Assembly: GCA_002354805.1 (NCBI GenBank)
Contig: DEMH01000004.1
Coordinates: forward strand, 133,150 to 197,149
DNA: 64,000 nucleotides
Direction of reading: 5' to 3'
DNA from: Gammaproteobacteria bacterium UBA2675
GTDB lineage: Bacteria > Pseudomonadota > Gammaproteobacteria > Pseudomonadales > Pseudohongiellaceae
The translations under genes were made by a program, and so were the position numbers. Position 1 is the stretch's first letter. The number at the start of each line of letters is the position of its first letter. Positions 31,874-41,609 of this stretch are shown here, one piece after another. The notes under the pieces were generated by a model. The model was not told the DNA's origin. It was given only the letters and a program-made list of their open reading frames with translations, and did no database searches.

Positions 31874-32740
31874 ATGAAGAATTTTTTTGTTGGAGCGATT
31901 GTTATTGTTGCCGTGTTGGTTGGTGCCAACTCGATTTTTGTGGTTAGCGAAACTGAACGTGCGGTGATGCTGCGTTTCGGTAACATTGTTGAGGCGGATA
32001 TTCCCCCGGGGCTGCATTTCAAGATTCCCTACGTGAATACCGTTCGCAAGTTTGATGCGCGGGTGCTGACAGTTGATTCGTCTCCCCAGCGCTACCTGAC
32101 TCTCGAGCAGAAGGCATTGCTGGTGGACTCCTATGCCATGTGGCGAATTTCTGATGTGCAGCGCTTCTACACGGCCACATCTGGTGACGAGACTCGCGCC
32201 AACCAACTGCTGGCGCAGCGGGTGAACGACGGTCTGCGTAACAAGTTTGGTGAGCGCGACCTGCAGGAAGTGGTATCCGGTCAGCGTGATGCGCTGATGA
32301 TGGAGTTGACTCAGGAACTCAACACCTACGCGTCGGATGAATATGGCATTGAAGTCATCGATGTGCGCGTCAAGCGTATTGATCTGCCTGATGACGTCCG
32401 CTCTTCTGTTTACGAGCGCATGACCTCAGAACGTCAGCGTGAAGCGCAGCAGTTGCGCTCTCGTGGTAATGAGCTGGCTATTGGTATCGAAGCTGATGCC
32501 GATCGCCAGGAAGCGGTATTGCTGGTAGAAGCCTACCGCGATGCGGAACGAATCCGCGGTGAAGGCGATGCACAGGCGGCCAGTATCTATTCATCGGCAT
32601 TCACCAAGGATGAGGAGTTTTACGCCTTTACGCGCAGCCTTAACTCCTACCGAAATACGTTCTCTTCAAAACAGGATGTGCTGTTGCTGGAACCAGACAG
32701 CGATTACTTCCGCTACATGAGAGAAGACCAGACGCCATGA
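31874..32740 (+). CDS. hflC: FtsH modulator HflC
   Basis: A 288-residue partner of HflK with one N-terminal membrane segment (about residues 4-24) and a complete SPFH domain. SETERAVMLRFG and GLHFKIPYV are typical. AGGAGG lies upstream. Translation is probably coupled to hflK. A GC-rich hairpin follows the stop. Confidence 0.96.
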   Translation: MKNFFVGAIVIVAVLVGANSIFVVSETERAVMLRFGNIVEADIPPGLHFKIPYVNTVRKFDARVLTVDSSPQRYLTLEQKALLVDSYAMWRISDVQRFYTATSGDETRANQLLAQRVNDGLRNKFGERDLQEVVSGQRDALMMELTQELNTYASDEYGIEVIDVRVKRIDLPDDVRSSVYERMTSERQREAQQLRSRGNELAIGIEADADRQEAVLLVEAYRDAERIRGEGDAQAASIYSSAFTKDEEFYAFTRSLNSYRNTFSSKQDVLLLEPDSDYFRYMREDQTP

Positions 32741-32746
32741 CTGCTT

Positions 32747-32774
32747 GTCCCGGCCCGGGCTCACGGGCCGGGAC
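32747..32774 (+). terminator. GC-rich hairpin between hflC and hisZ
   Basis: GTCCCGGCCCG (32747-32757) pairs perfectly with CGGGCCGGGAC (32764-32774) around a six-base loop. It begins six bases after the hflC stop. No U-tract follows, so it may be a partial terminator or a 3'-end protector that uncouples hfl from hisZ-purA expression. Confidence 0.55.
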
Positions 32775-32807
32775 TCGTCAGGCAATGCTTGAACACAGGA
32801 TGACATC

Positions 32808-34019
32808 ATGACACGCGCTGACCGCTGGCTCTTGCCGGAAGGGGTAGAGGAATTATTGCCCCCGCAAGCCCAGAAACTGGAAACCCTGCGTCGCGAAATT
32901 CTCGATCTGTACCGAAGCTGGGGTTATGAGTTCGTCATGACCCCTCTGATCGAATATCTGGACTCACTTCTGGTTGGATCCTCTCACGATCTGGATCTGC
33001 ATACCTTCAAATTGACTGATCAATTAAGCGGGCGAATGATGGGCCTGCGTGCAGACATTACCCCTCAGGTTGCGCGAATCGATGCCAGAAACCTGCATCG
33101 CAATGGTCCGGTGCGCCTGTGTTATGCCGACAGTGTTGTGCACACACGCCCGCAGGGATTGCTCACCTCACGCGTGCCGATTCGGATTGGTGCGGAGCTG
33201 TTCGGACATCAGAGTGTTGCCTGTGATATCGAATTGATTGCGCTGATGGCGCGCACACTGCAAGTGGCTGAGGCCGGACCGATTCACATTGTGCTGGGGC
33301 ACGTGGGTATTTTCCGTAGCCTGGTTGCTGCTGCCGGTCTGAGCAAAGAGCTGGAGACCGAGCTGTTCGACGCCATGCAGCGCAAGGCCTACAATGATAT
33401 TGATGAATGGATTGGCGCGCAGATCGCCAATCCCAACCATGCGCAGATGTTGCGCACGCTGGCGCGCCTGAGTGGCGGTCGTGCGGTGCTCGACCAGGCG
33501 CGCGAGGCGCTGGCTCACGCGCCACCGCAGGTGCGCGAAGCTCTGGAAGAAGTGGTCAGTATTGCCGGCGCGCTTGAGCAGCGTCTTGATCCATCTATTA
33601 CAGTGGGATTTGACCTGTCGGAACTACGCGGGTATGAATACCACACCGGTATCGTATTTGCGGCCTATACGCCCCAATACGGCAAGGCTATCGCCAGAGG
33701 CGGGCGTTACGATGATATCGGACAGGTGTTCGGACGAGCACGCCCCGCGTCGGGATTCGACGCAGACCTGAAGATTCTGACGCAGCTCAGCGCTCGTGAA
33801 ATATCGGCTGGGCAGCGTGTTCTGGCGCCAGCCAGCGTGGACCCCGCGCTGCTGGCCCAGATTGATGCACTCAGGGACAGTGGTGCGATCGTCATTACAC
33901 AGCTGGACGAGGCTGCTGTTTCAGAAGAATTACTGCATGAATTACAGTGCACGCATCGTATAATTGCCGCGCCGCAGGGTGGCTGGCAGTTGGTCGCACT
34001 GACATCCACTACCGTTTGA
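32808..34019 (+). CDS. hisZ: ATP phosphoribosyltransferase regulatory subunit HisZ
   Basis: A 403-residue class II aminoacyl-tRNA synthetase-like protein resembling HisRS but without tRNA-charging function. It has the LPEGVEELLPPQA start, motif-2-like LRADITPQVARI and RLCYADSVVHT, and GFDLSELRGYEYHTG near the end. HisZ combines with short-form HisG to make the first enzyme of histidine synthesis and to carry feedback control. No hisG is nearby, but hisZ between hflC and purA is the usual location in many gammaproteobacteria. Confidence 0.92.
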   Translation: MTRADRWLLPEGVEELLPPQAQKLETLRREILDLYRSWGYEFVMTPLIEYLDSLLVGSSHDLDLHTFKLTDQLSGRMMGLRADITPQVARIDARNLHRNGPVRLCYADSVVHTRPQGLLTSRVPIRIGAELFGHQSVACDIELIALMARTLQVAEAGPIHIVLGHVGIFRSLVAAAGLSKELETELFDAMQRKAYNDIDEWIGAQIANPNHAQMLRTLARLSGGRAVLDQAREALAHAPPQVREALEEVVSIAGALEQRLDPSITVGFDLSELRGYEYHTGIVFAAYTPQYGKAIARGGRYDDIGQVFGRARPASGFDADLKILTQLSAREISAGQRVLAPASVDPALLAQIDALRDSGAIVITQLDEAAVSEELLHELQCTHRIIAAPQGGWQLVALTSTTV

Positions 34020-34045
34020 AATTTTTTTGCACAGAGATTAGTACC

Positions 34046-35338
34046 ATGGGTAAGAGCGTTGTTGTTTTGGGCACACAATGGGGAGATGAAGGCAAGGGCA
34101 AGATTGTCGACCTGCTGACTGAGCAGGCGGCGGTAGTGACACGCTTTCAGGGCGGACACAATGCCGGACACACGCTGGTGATTGGTGGCAAGAAAACAGT
34201 TCTGCACCTGATTCCCTCTGGTATTCTGCGAGAAGACGTGACCTGTGTTATCGGCAATGGCGTGGTAGTCAGCCTGGAAGCCCTGCTCAAGGAAATCGGA
34301 CAACTGGAAGCGCAGGGCATTCCGGTGCGCGAACGTCTCAAAATCAGTGGTGCCAGCCCTGTCATTCTGCCGTCGCATGTAGCCCTGGATCAGGCGCGTG
34401 AACAGCGACTGGGTGCTGGCAAGATCGGCACCACCGGTCGTGGTATTGGTCCGGCCTACGAGGACAAAGTGGCCCGTCGCGGTATTCGTCTTGGCGAACT
34501 GTTCAATGCAGAGCACTTCGCCGAACGGCTTCGGGAAGTCATGGAGTACCATAATTTCATGCTGACCGAATACTATCAGGCGGATGCAGTCGACTACGAC
34601 AAAACACTGGCTGAGTGCCTGTCTTACGCAGATCAGGTGCGACCGATGCTGGCAGATACCGTTGACCTGATTCACGCTCACCGCAAGGCTGGCGACAATC
34701 TGATGTTTGAAGGTGCGCAGGGCTCATTGCTGGATATCGACCATGGCACCTACCCTTTTGTAACCTCCTCCAACACAACGGCCGGTGGTACCGCAACTGG
34801 CAGTGGTTATGGTCCGCTGTACCTGGATTATGTGCTGGGTATCACCAAAGCCTATACAACCCGCGTGGGGTCCGGTCCCTTCCCTACCGAGCTGTTCGAT
34901 AATGTCGGTAAACATCTGGCAACAGTAGGCATGGAGAAAGGCGCTACGACAGGGCGTGATCGTCGCTGTGGCTGGTTTGATGCCGCAGCCGTCAAGCTGG
35001 CTATTCGCATCAACAGCGTTTCGGGTATCTGTCTGACCAAGCTGGACGTGCTTGATGGTCTGGAGTCAATCAAGGTGTGCACCGGCTACGAAGGCCAGGA
35101 TGAAGCACAGAACGGCCTGATGACCGTTGATCGCTACGAGCAGCTGAAGCCGATCTACAAGGAATTGCCGGGCTGGAGCGAGTCGACTGTCGGCATTCGT
35201 TCTCTGGAGGAGCTGCCGGAAAATGCCAGAGCCTATATCAAATATATTGAAGAGGTGATTGAGGCACCGGTGGATATTATCTCCACGGGGCCCGATCGTG
35301 ATGAGACGATCATCCTCAGGCATCCCTTCGGCGCCTGA
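34046..35338 (+). CDS. purA: Adenylosuccinate synthetase
   Basis: A 430-residue enzyme that converts IMP and aspartate to adenylosuccinate with GTP. The start at 34046 gives MGKSVVVLGTQWGDEGKGK, the family N-terminus and P-loop; the frame upstream overlaps hisZ and is not conserved. GGHNAGHT and GTTGRGIGPAYEDK are the IMP-binding loops. It ends the housekeeping run. Confidence 0.97.
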   Translation: MGKSVVVLGTQWGDEGKGKIVDLLTEQAAVVTRFQGGHNAGHTLVIGGKKTVLHLIPSGILREDVTCVIGNGVVVSLEALLKEIGQLEAQGIPVRERLKISGASPVILPSHVALDQAREQRLGAGKIGTTGRGIGPAYEDKVARRGIRLGELFNAEHFAERLREVMEYHNFMLTEYYQADAVDYDKTLAECLSYADQVRPMLADTVDLIHAHRKAGDNLMFEGAQGSLLDIDHGTYPFVTSSNTTAGGTATGSGYGPLYLDYVLGITKAYTTRVGSGPFPTELFDNVGKHLATVGMEKGATTGRDRRCGWFDAAAVKLAIRINSVSGICLTKLDVLDGLESIKVCTGYEGQDEAQNGLMTVDRYEQLKPIYKELPGWSESTVGIRSLEELPENARAYIKYIEEVIEAPVDIISTGPDRDETIILRHPFGA

Positions 35339-35385
35339 GACTGCAGGTATTGTTCGGTACCCTGACTGTCTGCAAAATTAGCCTC

Positions 35386-35414
35386 GGCCAGCTTTACGCA
35401 TGATGCGGCTGGCC
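35386..35414 (+). other. Inverted repeat between purA and the antiporter gene
   Basis: GGCCAGC (35386-35392) pairs with GCTGGCC (35408-35414). The loop itself contains a shorter dyad CGCAT-G-ATGCG. It lies 47 bases after purA. There is no U-tract, so it could be a weak terminator or an operator for the next gene at 35459. Confidence 0.4.
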
Positions 35415-35458
35415 TGCTAAACTGATAGTCAACGCTAATACGACAGTCCGGGGTAAGC

Positions 35459-37183
35459 ATGGATTTTCTGTCCATCAACAGTCTTTTTCTGATTGGCGCA
35501 CTACTGGTGGGTTTCAGTGTGCTTGTCAGCGCCCTGTCATCCCGGCTGGGCATTCCCATTCTGGTTATCTTTCTTGGTGTTGGCATCCTCGCGGGCGAAG
35601 AGGGTATAGGCCGTATACAATTTGATGACTACACCCTGGCGTTTATCGCCAGTAATCTCGCACTTGCCGTCATCCTGTTTGATGGTGGCATGCGCACGCG
35701 GGTGGCAACTTTTAAAGTCGCCCTGGGTCCTGCGCTGTCACTGGCTACCCTCGGGGTCGTCATTACTGCGAGCCTCACTGGTCTGGTAGCCGCGTGGCTA
35801 TTTGAGCTCAGTCTGCTGCAGGGACTGCTGATCGGTGCCATTGTTGGGTCCACTGACGCCGCCGCGGTTTTTTCACTGCTGGGTGGTAAACACATCAATG
35901 AGCGGGTCAAGGCCACGCTGGAAATTGAGTCAGGCAGTAATGACCCGATGGCCATTTTCCTGACAGTCACTCTGATCGGGATGCTGGCACAGGTTCAACA
36001 GGCAGGGCAGACCTCGGCGCTGAGCTTTGCCATACAACTGGCACAGCAGTTTGGTTTCGGCATTGTGTTCGGTATCGCCGGTGGCTGGCTGCTACTAAAA
36101 CTGATCAATCGCTCAACACTTGCCAATGGTCTGTATCCATTGCTCGCAGTCAGCGGCGGGCTATTGTTATTCGCCCTGACCAATTACGCGGGCGGCAGCG
36201 GTTTTCTGGCAATCTATTTGTGTGGTCTGTTTTTGGGCAATCGTCCACTGCGCAGCCGCGTTTCCATTCTCAGTGTGCTCGACGGTCTTGCCTGGCTCAG
36301 TCAGATAAGCATGTTCCTGATTCTGGGGCTGTTGCTTACACCCAGTGACCTTTTGCCAATCGCATTACCGGGCATGCTACTGGCACTGTGGATGATTCTG
36401 GTCGCACGCCCGCTGGCGGTGATGCTGAGTCTGGCATTTTTCAGCCGATTCAAATGGCGCGAGCGCTGGTATATTTCCTGGCTGGGTCTGCGCGGTGCGG
36501 TGCCCATCATTCTGGCTGTGTTCCCGGTGATGGCAGGGCTGCCAGAGTCGCAGCTGTACTTTAATCTGGCCTTCTTTGTGGTGCTGGTGTCGCTGCTCGT
36601 GCAGGGTGCCTCGATTCCGATGGCCACGCGCCTGGCGCGGGTGCAGGTGCCTTCACAACCGCAGCCGATCTCGCGCTCCGGCCTGGAAATACACCCGACC
36701 AGTGAGTGGGAGCTGTTTGTTTATCGGCTGGGTGCGGAAAAGTGGTGCATAGGGCGCGAGCTGCGCAAATTGCGCATGCCCGAAGGTACACGTATTGCGG
36801 CGCTGTTCCGTGGTCGCGAGCTGCTGCACCCGACCGGCAGCACACGGCTCCTGGCAGACGATATCCTGTGCATTGTTGGTCATGAACACGATCTTCCGGC
36901 GCTGGGCAAGCTGTTCAGCGAGGCACCCGCTCGCGGCATGGATGACTGGTTCTTCGGTGACTTCATTCTGGACGCCGCCGCCCGACTTGCCGATCTGGCA
37001 CCGGTCTATGGCCTGCATCCAGGAACTGATATCAGTGAACAGACGATTGGCGAGTACCTCAACCGCCGTATGGGCGGCAAGCCGGTGCTGGGCGATCAGC
37101 TCGAATGGCAGGGCTTCGTCTGGACCATCGCCGCTATGGATGAAGGGCAGATAAAACGCGTCGGCATGAAACTGGCGCGATGA
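35459..37183 (+). CDS. nhaP2: K+/H+ antiporter, CvrA/NhaP2 family
   Basis: A 574-residue CPA1-type antiporter. The first 390 or so residues form about 12 membrane helices, with the ion-binding segment ESGSNDPMAIFLT and the glycine-rich GLRGAVPIILA. A cytoplasmic TrkA_C domain (about 405-480, with LRMPEGTRIAALFRG) and a CorC/HlyC-like domain (about 490-570) follow, the layout that defines the NhaP2/CvrA group. These exchange K+ (and in some cases Na+ or Rb+) for protons and help in osmotic or alkaline stress. Confidence 0.92.
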   Translation: MDFLSINSLFLIGALLVGFSVLVSALSSRLGIPILVIFLGVGILAGEEGIGRIQFDDYTLAFIASNLALAVILFDGGMRTRVATFKVALGPALSLATLGVVITASLTGLVAAWLFELSLLQGLLIGAIVGSTDAAAVFSLLGGKHINERVKATLEIESGSNDPMAIFLTVTLIGMLAQVQQAGQTSALSFAIQLAQQFGFGIVFGIAGGWLLLKLINRSTLANGLYPLLAVSGGLLLFALTNYAGGSGFLAIYLCGLFLGNRPLRSRVSILSVLDGLAWLSQISMFLILGLLLTPSDLLPIALPGMLLALWMILVARPLAVMLSLAFFSRFKWRERWYISWLGLRGAVPIILAVFPVMAGLPESQLYFNLAFFVVLVSLLVQGASIPMATRLARVQVPSQPQPISRSGLEIHPTSEWELFVYRLGAEKWCIGRELRKLRMPEGTRIAALFRGRELLHPTGSTRLLADDILCIVGHEHDLPALGKLFSEAPARGMDDWFFGDFILDAAARLADLAPVYGLHPGTDISEQTIGEYLNRRMGGKPVLGDQLEWQGFVWTIAAMDEGQIKRVGMKLAR

Positions 37184-37279
37184 CCGGCCACCTGTCAATC
37201 GATCCCGTTTCAGGTACACTGAGCTACCCTGATAGAGACAACTACCAACTATAAGAAATGAGTAAAACAGGAGACTTAC

Positions 37280-38314
37280 ATGCCCTTCCGTAAACTGATT
37301 ACCTGCCTGGGCGTCGCTGCCGCGATGTCAGCCGGGCCAGCCTTTCAGCCTGTGTTTGCGCAGCAAGGTTATACGCCACCGGATGAGCCGCCAGCTGACT
37401 GGGGCCCCGTATCGGAGATGATGGAGGAGATTGCATACCCCCATCCTGTCGAATTCATGGACATCGAACACTTCAGCCAGGAAGGTGTGATGGCGTATAT
37501 GGACGTCGCACCTACTGGCACGCCTAACGGCCAGAACGTGATGCTGTTCCATGGTATGAATTTTGGCGGCATTGGTTTCGCGCCGACTATTGACGCCCTG
37601 GCAGATGCAGGGTTTCGGGTGGTCGTGCCGGATCGTGTCGGTTACGGCAAATCGTCAAAACTGGACATCCCATACAATCTGAGCATGTTCGCTGCGGACG
37701 CAAAAAAGCTTCTCGATCACCTGGGAGTTGAACAGACTGCCATCGTCGGCCATTCCATGGGTGGCATGCTGGCCGCACGTTTCACCATGACCTATCCGGA
37801 TACCACCACACACATGGTGCTGGTCAATCAGATTGGCATGAGCGACCAGCGTCAGGGTCGCCCCTGGCGCGATATTCACGAAGCAGCAGAGGGTGTGAGA
37901 ACTGGCACCAGCTATCGCTCCATTCTCGCCAACCATATGCGTTACTACAATACCGAAGTCAAACCTGAGTATCTGGAATTCGTCCGTATGCAGTACGGTC
38001 AGACCCTGATTGACTCATGGCCAAAGCTGGCCCGCATTCGCGCCTGGCAGCAGGGCATTCTGTACTTCGACCCTGTTGTTTACGACTGGCAGCACATCGA
38101 TACCAAAGCGCTGGTGCTGGGTGGTCAGGATGACCGTCTGACTCCCAACTTTGCCGAGCAGTCACAGCATATTGCCAATACGCTGCAGAACGCTGATATT
38201 CACCAGTATCCGGGCATCGGCCATAACCCGCACTTTGAGTATCCGGAGCAGTACCACACAGACCTGATTGCTTTCCTGAGTTCAGACCCTGATACGGAAG
38301 CAACTGATTGGTAA
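37280..38314 (+). CDS. Exported alpha/beta hydrolase
   Basis: A 344-residue secreted hydrolase with a signal peptide (cleavage near VFAQQ). The nucleophile elbow GHSMG is at 157-161 with Ser159, HGMNFGG forms the oxyanion-hole region, GGQDDRL offers the acid and GIGHNPHFE the His. AGGAGA lies upstream of the ATG. The overall shape is of the epoxide-hydrolase/haloperoxidase-like group; substrate unknown. It ends at a good terminator shared with the TonB receptor gene. Confidence 0.85.
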   Translation: MPFRKLITCLGVAAAMSAGPAFQPVFAQQGYTPPDEPPADWGPVSEMMEEIAYPHPVEFMDIEHFSQEGVMAYMDVAPTGTPNGQNVMLFHGMNFGGIGFAPTIDALADAGFRVVVPDRVGYGKSSKLDIPYNLSMFAADAKKLLDHLGVEQTAIVGHSMGGMLAARFTMTYPDTTTHMVLVNQIGMSDQRQGRPWRDIHEAAEGVRTGTSYRSILANHMRYYNTEVKPEYLEFVRMQYGQTLIDSWPKLARIRAWQQGILYFDPVVYDWQHIDTKALVLGGQDDRLTPNFAEQSQHIANTLQNADIHQYPGIGHNPHFEYPEQYHTDLIAFLSSDPDTEATDW

Positions 38315-38342
38315 TTATTGCTGCATAATCTCAAGACCAGCC

Positions 38343-38377
38343 AAAAAGGGAGCCCTTCTTAAGGGCTCCCTTTTTTT
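38343..38377. terminator. Bidirectional intrinsic terminator
   Basis: GGGAGCCCTT (38348-38357) pairs with AAGGGCTCCC (38361-38370) around a three-base loop. It is flanked by five A on the left and seven T on the right, so it works in both directions. It separates the hydrolase gene from the convergent TonB receptor gene. Confidence 0.92.
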
Positions 38378-38392
38378 GTTGCGGTGGATCGT

Positions 38393-41242
38393 TTAGAGCT
38401 CAAAGTCTACCGACATGTAGAACTGTCTGCCGAATGGATCGTCGATACGGGTTTCCATGCCGCCGTTCTGTGGCAGTCGCTGCGCCATGCGATCAAACAG
38501 GTTGCTGATGCCGAGTGTCAGATTGGCATCGGCCTGCAGGAAGCGATCGACCGTGAAGCGATAGGAGTAACGGGCATCCACCTTGGTGATCGCCCGGATC
38601 TCGGGGAAATCAGCGAGGTTGTAGCCTAGCGTAGATGTGGTCTCATCATAGATCATACTGTCCAGGTACCGTGTGGTGATGCCCGCAGAGTGATTGTCGT
38701 TGAACCAGTTCAGACCGAGATTGCCTTTCCATTTGGAAATTGGAGGAGCAAAACCGGTATCTGAGTTGGAGAACCCTCTTGCATCCACAATTGGCGACGT
38801 CGGGGACTGCTGATACTCCCATCGCGTGTAATAGTTGCCACTCAGACTGACACTGAACCGCCCCCAGTCGCGATAGCTGAATCCGTAACGCACTCTCAGA
38901 TCAAAACCCTCCACAAACTGCGAGGCATAGTTGATTGGCGCCCGAATGATGGTGTTGACGCTGCCATCATTATTTCTGAGGACCAGTGGGTTGGGGTTGG
39001 CCTGAACCCAGGCCAGGCCGTCTGCAAGATTACCCGGGTTGCTGGGGTCGTAGCTGTCTTCCGTGTAGCTGGTCGCTGCCAGGAAGTCGTTGAACTGAAC
39101 ACGGGTTACTTCTTCGCTCGCAAGGCTCTGGATTTTGTCGAAGTATTCAATTTCCTGATAATCCAGGTCGATACTGAGACCGTCGATTGGCAGCCAGCTG
39201 AAGCCGACGTTAACGATCTCTGACTCTTCAGCGCCCAGGTTTGGGTTGCCGGATGAACAGCTCGGCAAACCTGTCATCAACTGACCGGTGATTGGATCCG
39301 GGTTGCTGTGAGTGACATCTGTACAGTTCTCAATCAGGGCCGGGCGCAGTTGCGAAGCGGATGGTGCCAGGAAGGACTCGCCGTAACTGGCGCGCAGCGC
39401 CAGGCTGTCCAGCGGTTCCCACAACAGTGATACTTTGGGTTTGGTGGTTTTATAACCCAGTGTGTAGAAGTCTTCCTGACGTGCAGCGGCCTTGATGCCC
39501 ATGCTGCCGATAGGTGAGTTCTGCAGCAATGGTATTTCCAGTTCAACAAAGGCTGACCGGACATTGGAATCTCGTGCTTCGATGGGATTGATGTAAGCGG
39601 TGATGTCGGAGGTCAGACTGTCGCGCGCCTCAGCCAGTGGCGAGTTGTTGTTCCAGATGCGTTCTTTGCGAACCTGAAAGCCGACTGCCGCCAGTATCGT
39701 GCCCGTGGGAATATCAATAACCTCGCCATCGAATACCGTGTCCCAGTACATCAGACGGGTACGGTCTGTCTCGTAAAAATTCTCCACAACAAGCCAGTCG
39801 ACCAGAGTCTGGCTGTTGTCGGTGACTCCTGCCTGATACAGCGGTGAGCGCGGATCGGCGGAGCCAAAAGGGTTGAACCATTCATTGCCATTGGGGCCAC
39901 CTTCGCCCCTGAGCGCAGCAGACATGCGCGACAGCGAGTAGGCATCATCCTTGATGGTGCGTCGCGACTGCTGATATCCCACCCAGGATTCACCACGCCA
40001 GGAGGTGTCGCCGATTTCGAACTGGCCGCCAAATTTGTAGGCATCAGTGTAGTAAGGATAAACAGTTTTCAGATAACCATTACCCTCTGTGACACTGGGC
40101 AAAGTGCCAATCTTGGTAAACGGACGCCAGAAATAGGGCATGACGTCCCGGCCGAAGGTGTTGGCGGGATGACTGGCGGGGACGCGCAGTTGCATATGGT
40201 TGGCGCGCGGTGTGACCGCATTGCTGGGGGAGCTCATCAACTGCGATTCCCGATAGTTGTGACTCATCTGGAATTCCAGATTCAGCCAGTCCGTCGCCTC
40301 GTAAGAGAAGTTGTTGAACAGTGTGTAATTTACGGATGGTCGGGCAAAGTCCTGCCATTCGCCAAAGTAGAGGAAACAGCGATTGAGTGATTCCGGGGTG
40401 CCACTGGGCAGTGCGCCGACCTGACTGAGGTCTGATGCCCCATCATTAAACGCGGCGCAACTTGGATCACGCACACTGCCGAAGCCGGAGCGCAGGTTGT
40501 TCCACGTTTGCCAGGCACCCGGGTTGCCGTAAGATGAATCCTGGTCCGAGATCTCCAGGTAACGCGGACGTTCTGCGACCATTAGCGAAGTACGATTGGA
40601 GTATTCAAAAGCACCCACCCAGTTGACGCCGATGCTGTCGAAGCTCAAACCGGTCATCAGCTCCAGGGAACTCTGTTCGGTACCGCCACGTTCATCCCGC
40701 TTGTAGTAGACACGCGAGCGAAGGCCTTCATATTCCTTGTACGGAATGATATTGGCCACACCAGCAACTGCGTCGGCGCCATAAAGCGCCGCACCGCCGT
40801 CGGTAACGATCTCAATGCGTTCCTGTGCGATACTCGGCAACAGGCTGGCAACCGCACCCTCATTCGCTGTGCGACGGCCATCCATCAGAGTCAGTGTTGA
40901 CTCAGTGCCCAGGCCGCGCAGATTGAATCGGGCGGAGTTGGAGTCCTGCTGTCCGTCCTGTGTATCCAGGATATTGGCCACCGTATCGATGTTCTCCATG
41001 TAAGGCAGATCACGGATGTACTCGCCGAGGTTGGCGGCGCCGGACTGCCAGATGTCGTCCGTGCTGATGGTCTCGATAGGGGATGCGTTGGTAAACTGGC
41101 TGTTGCGGATAAAGGAGCCGGTAACAACAACTTCTTCTATATCACCTTCCGGGGCGTTTTCGTCGGTCTGGGCAGCGGCCTGATGCGTGGCCATTATGCC
41201 AAGCGTCAGAAGCAGCGATTTCGAGGGTTTGAATGACTTCAT
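38393..41242 (-). CDS. TonB-dependent outer-membrane receptor
   Basis: A 949-residue receptor with a signal peptide (to about HQAAAQ) and a TonB-box-like EEVVVTGS, then the plug domain (about 50-165, with RFNLRGLG and the TEIVTDGGAALYGADAVAGVVN-like region) and a 22-strand barrel ending with FYMSVDFEL. The gene has GGAGAG before its ATG. The shape is of the Caulobacter/Xanthomonas type that takes up sugars, peptides or other nutrients rather than siderophores, but the substrate cannot be decided. No adjacent exbB, regulator or enzyme gene points to one. Confidence 0.92.
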   Translation of the reverse strand: MKSFKPSKSLLLTLGIMATHQAAAQTDENAPEGDIEEVVVTGSFIRNSQFTNASPIETISTDDIWQSGAANLGEYIRDLPYMENIDTVANILDTQDGQQDSNSARFNLRGLGTESTLTLMDGRRTANEGAVASLLPSIAQERIEIVTDGGAALYGADAVAGVANIIPYKEYEGLRSRVYYKRDERGGTEQSSLELMTGLSFDSIGVNWVGAFEYSNRTSLMVAERPRYLEISDQDSSYGNPGAWQTWNNLRSGFGSVRDPSCAAFNDGASDLSQVGALPSGTPESLNRCFLYFGEWQDFARPSVNYTLFNNFSYEATDWLNLEFQMSHNYRESQLMSSPSNAVTPRANHMQLRVPASHPANTFGRDVMPYFWRPFTKIGTLPSVTEGNGYLKTVYPYYTDAYKFGGQFEIGDTSWRGESWVGYQQSRRTIKDDAYSLSRMSAALRGEGGPNGNEWFNPFGSADPRSPLYQAGVTDNSQTLVDWLVVENFYETDRTRLMYWDTVFDGEVIDIPTGTILAAVGFQVRKERIWNNNSPLAEARDSLTSDITAYINPIEARDSNVRSAFVELEIPLLQNSPIGSMGIKAAARQEDFYTLGYKTTKPKVSLLWEPLDSLALRASYGESFLAPSASQLRPALIENCTDVTHSNPDPITGQLMTGLPSCSSGNPNLGAEESEIVNVGFSWLPIDGLSIDLDYQEIEYFDKIQSLASEEVTRVQFNDFLAATSYTEDSYDPSNPGNLADGLAWVQANPNPLVLRNNDGSVNTIIRAPINYASQFVEGFDLRVRYGFSYRDWGRFSVSLSGNYYTRWEYQQSPTSPIVDARGFSNSDTGFAPPISKWKGNLGLNWFNDNHSAGITTRYLDSMIYDETTSTLGYNLADFPEIRAITKVDARYSYRFTVDRFLQADANLTLGISNLFDRMAQRLPQNGGMETRIDDPFGRQFYMSVDFEL

Positions 41243-41609
41243 TTTGCTCTCCAGTGTCTGTTTTTATTGTCATATATGGATGCATGCCGCCAGGGCGGTA
41301 CTACTCTTGCTCCATCTTGATGGTTGACAGCTATGGTGTGGAGGGCTGGGTCGGCACTCCTTGCCAGCTATCACGGTTGAGATTAGACATTAATGAAGAA
41401 AATATGAAGTATTCATGGACCCGATGCGCCAGTCTGCATTTAACATGCGTCAAACTGCTGTCGCGGGTTTTGCATTCGATTTAGTACTGCAGCGCAGCTA
41501 TAATAGCCGAGCGATCGTTCAGTGTGCTGGGCAGATAAAGGGTTGCTGAATCGCAGGCATTGCTACGCAGTGTCGTTAAATTTTTTAATGAAGGATCAGG
41601 AACGAATTC
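41243..41609. other. 367-base intergenic region, TonB receptor / maeB
   Basis: This divergent gap holds the ribosome site of the TonB receptor gene at its left end, a short GC dyad CCGCC-AG-GGCGG (41287-41298) and the maeB promoter at 41475-41504. From about 41380 to 41425 it is AT-rich. I see no open frame with coding character, no RNA gene and no terminator. Confidence 0.6.
41475..41504 (+). promoter_or_regulatory. maeB promoter
   Basis: A perfect TATAAT (41499-41504) with TTCGAT (41475-41480) 18 bases upstream. Initiation would be near 41511, giving a leader of about 100 bases before the maeB ATG. The -35 is weak, so an activator may help. Confidence 0.6.

Noticed and set aside
32808..34019. 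hisZ as a horizontally moved gene because no other his gene is near
   Set aside because: hisZ between hflC and purA is a normal location in Pseudomonas-like genomes; composition does not differ from its neighbours.
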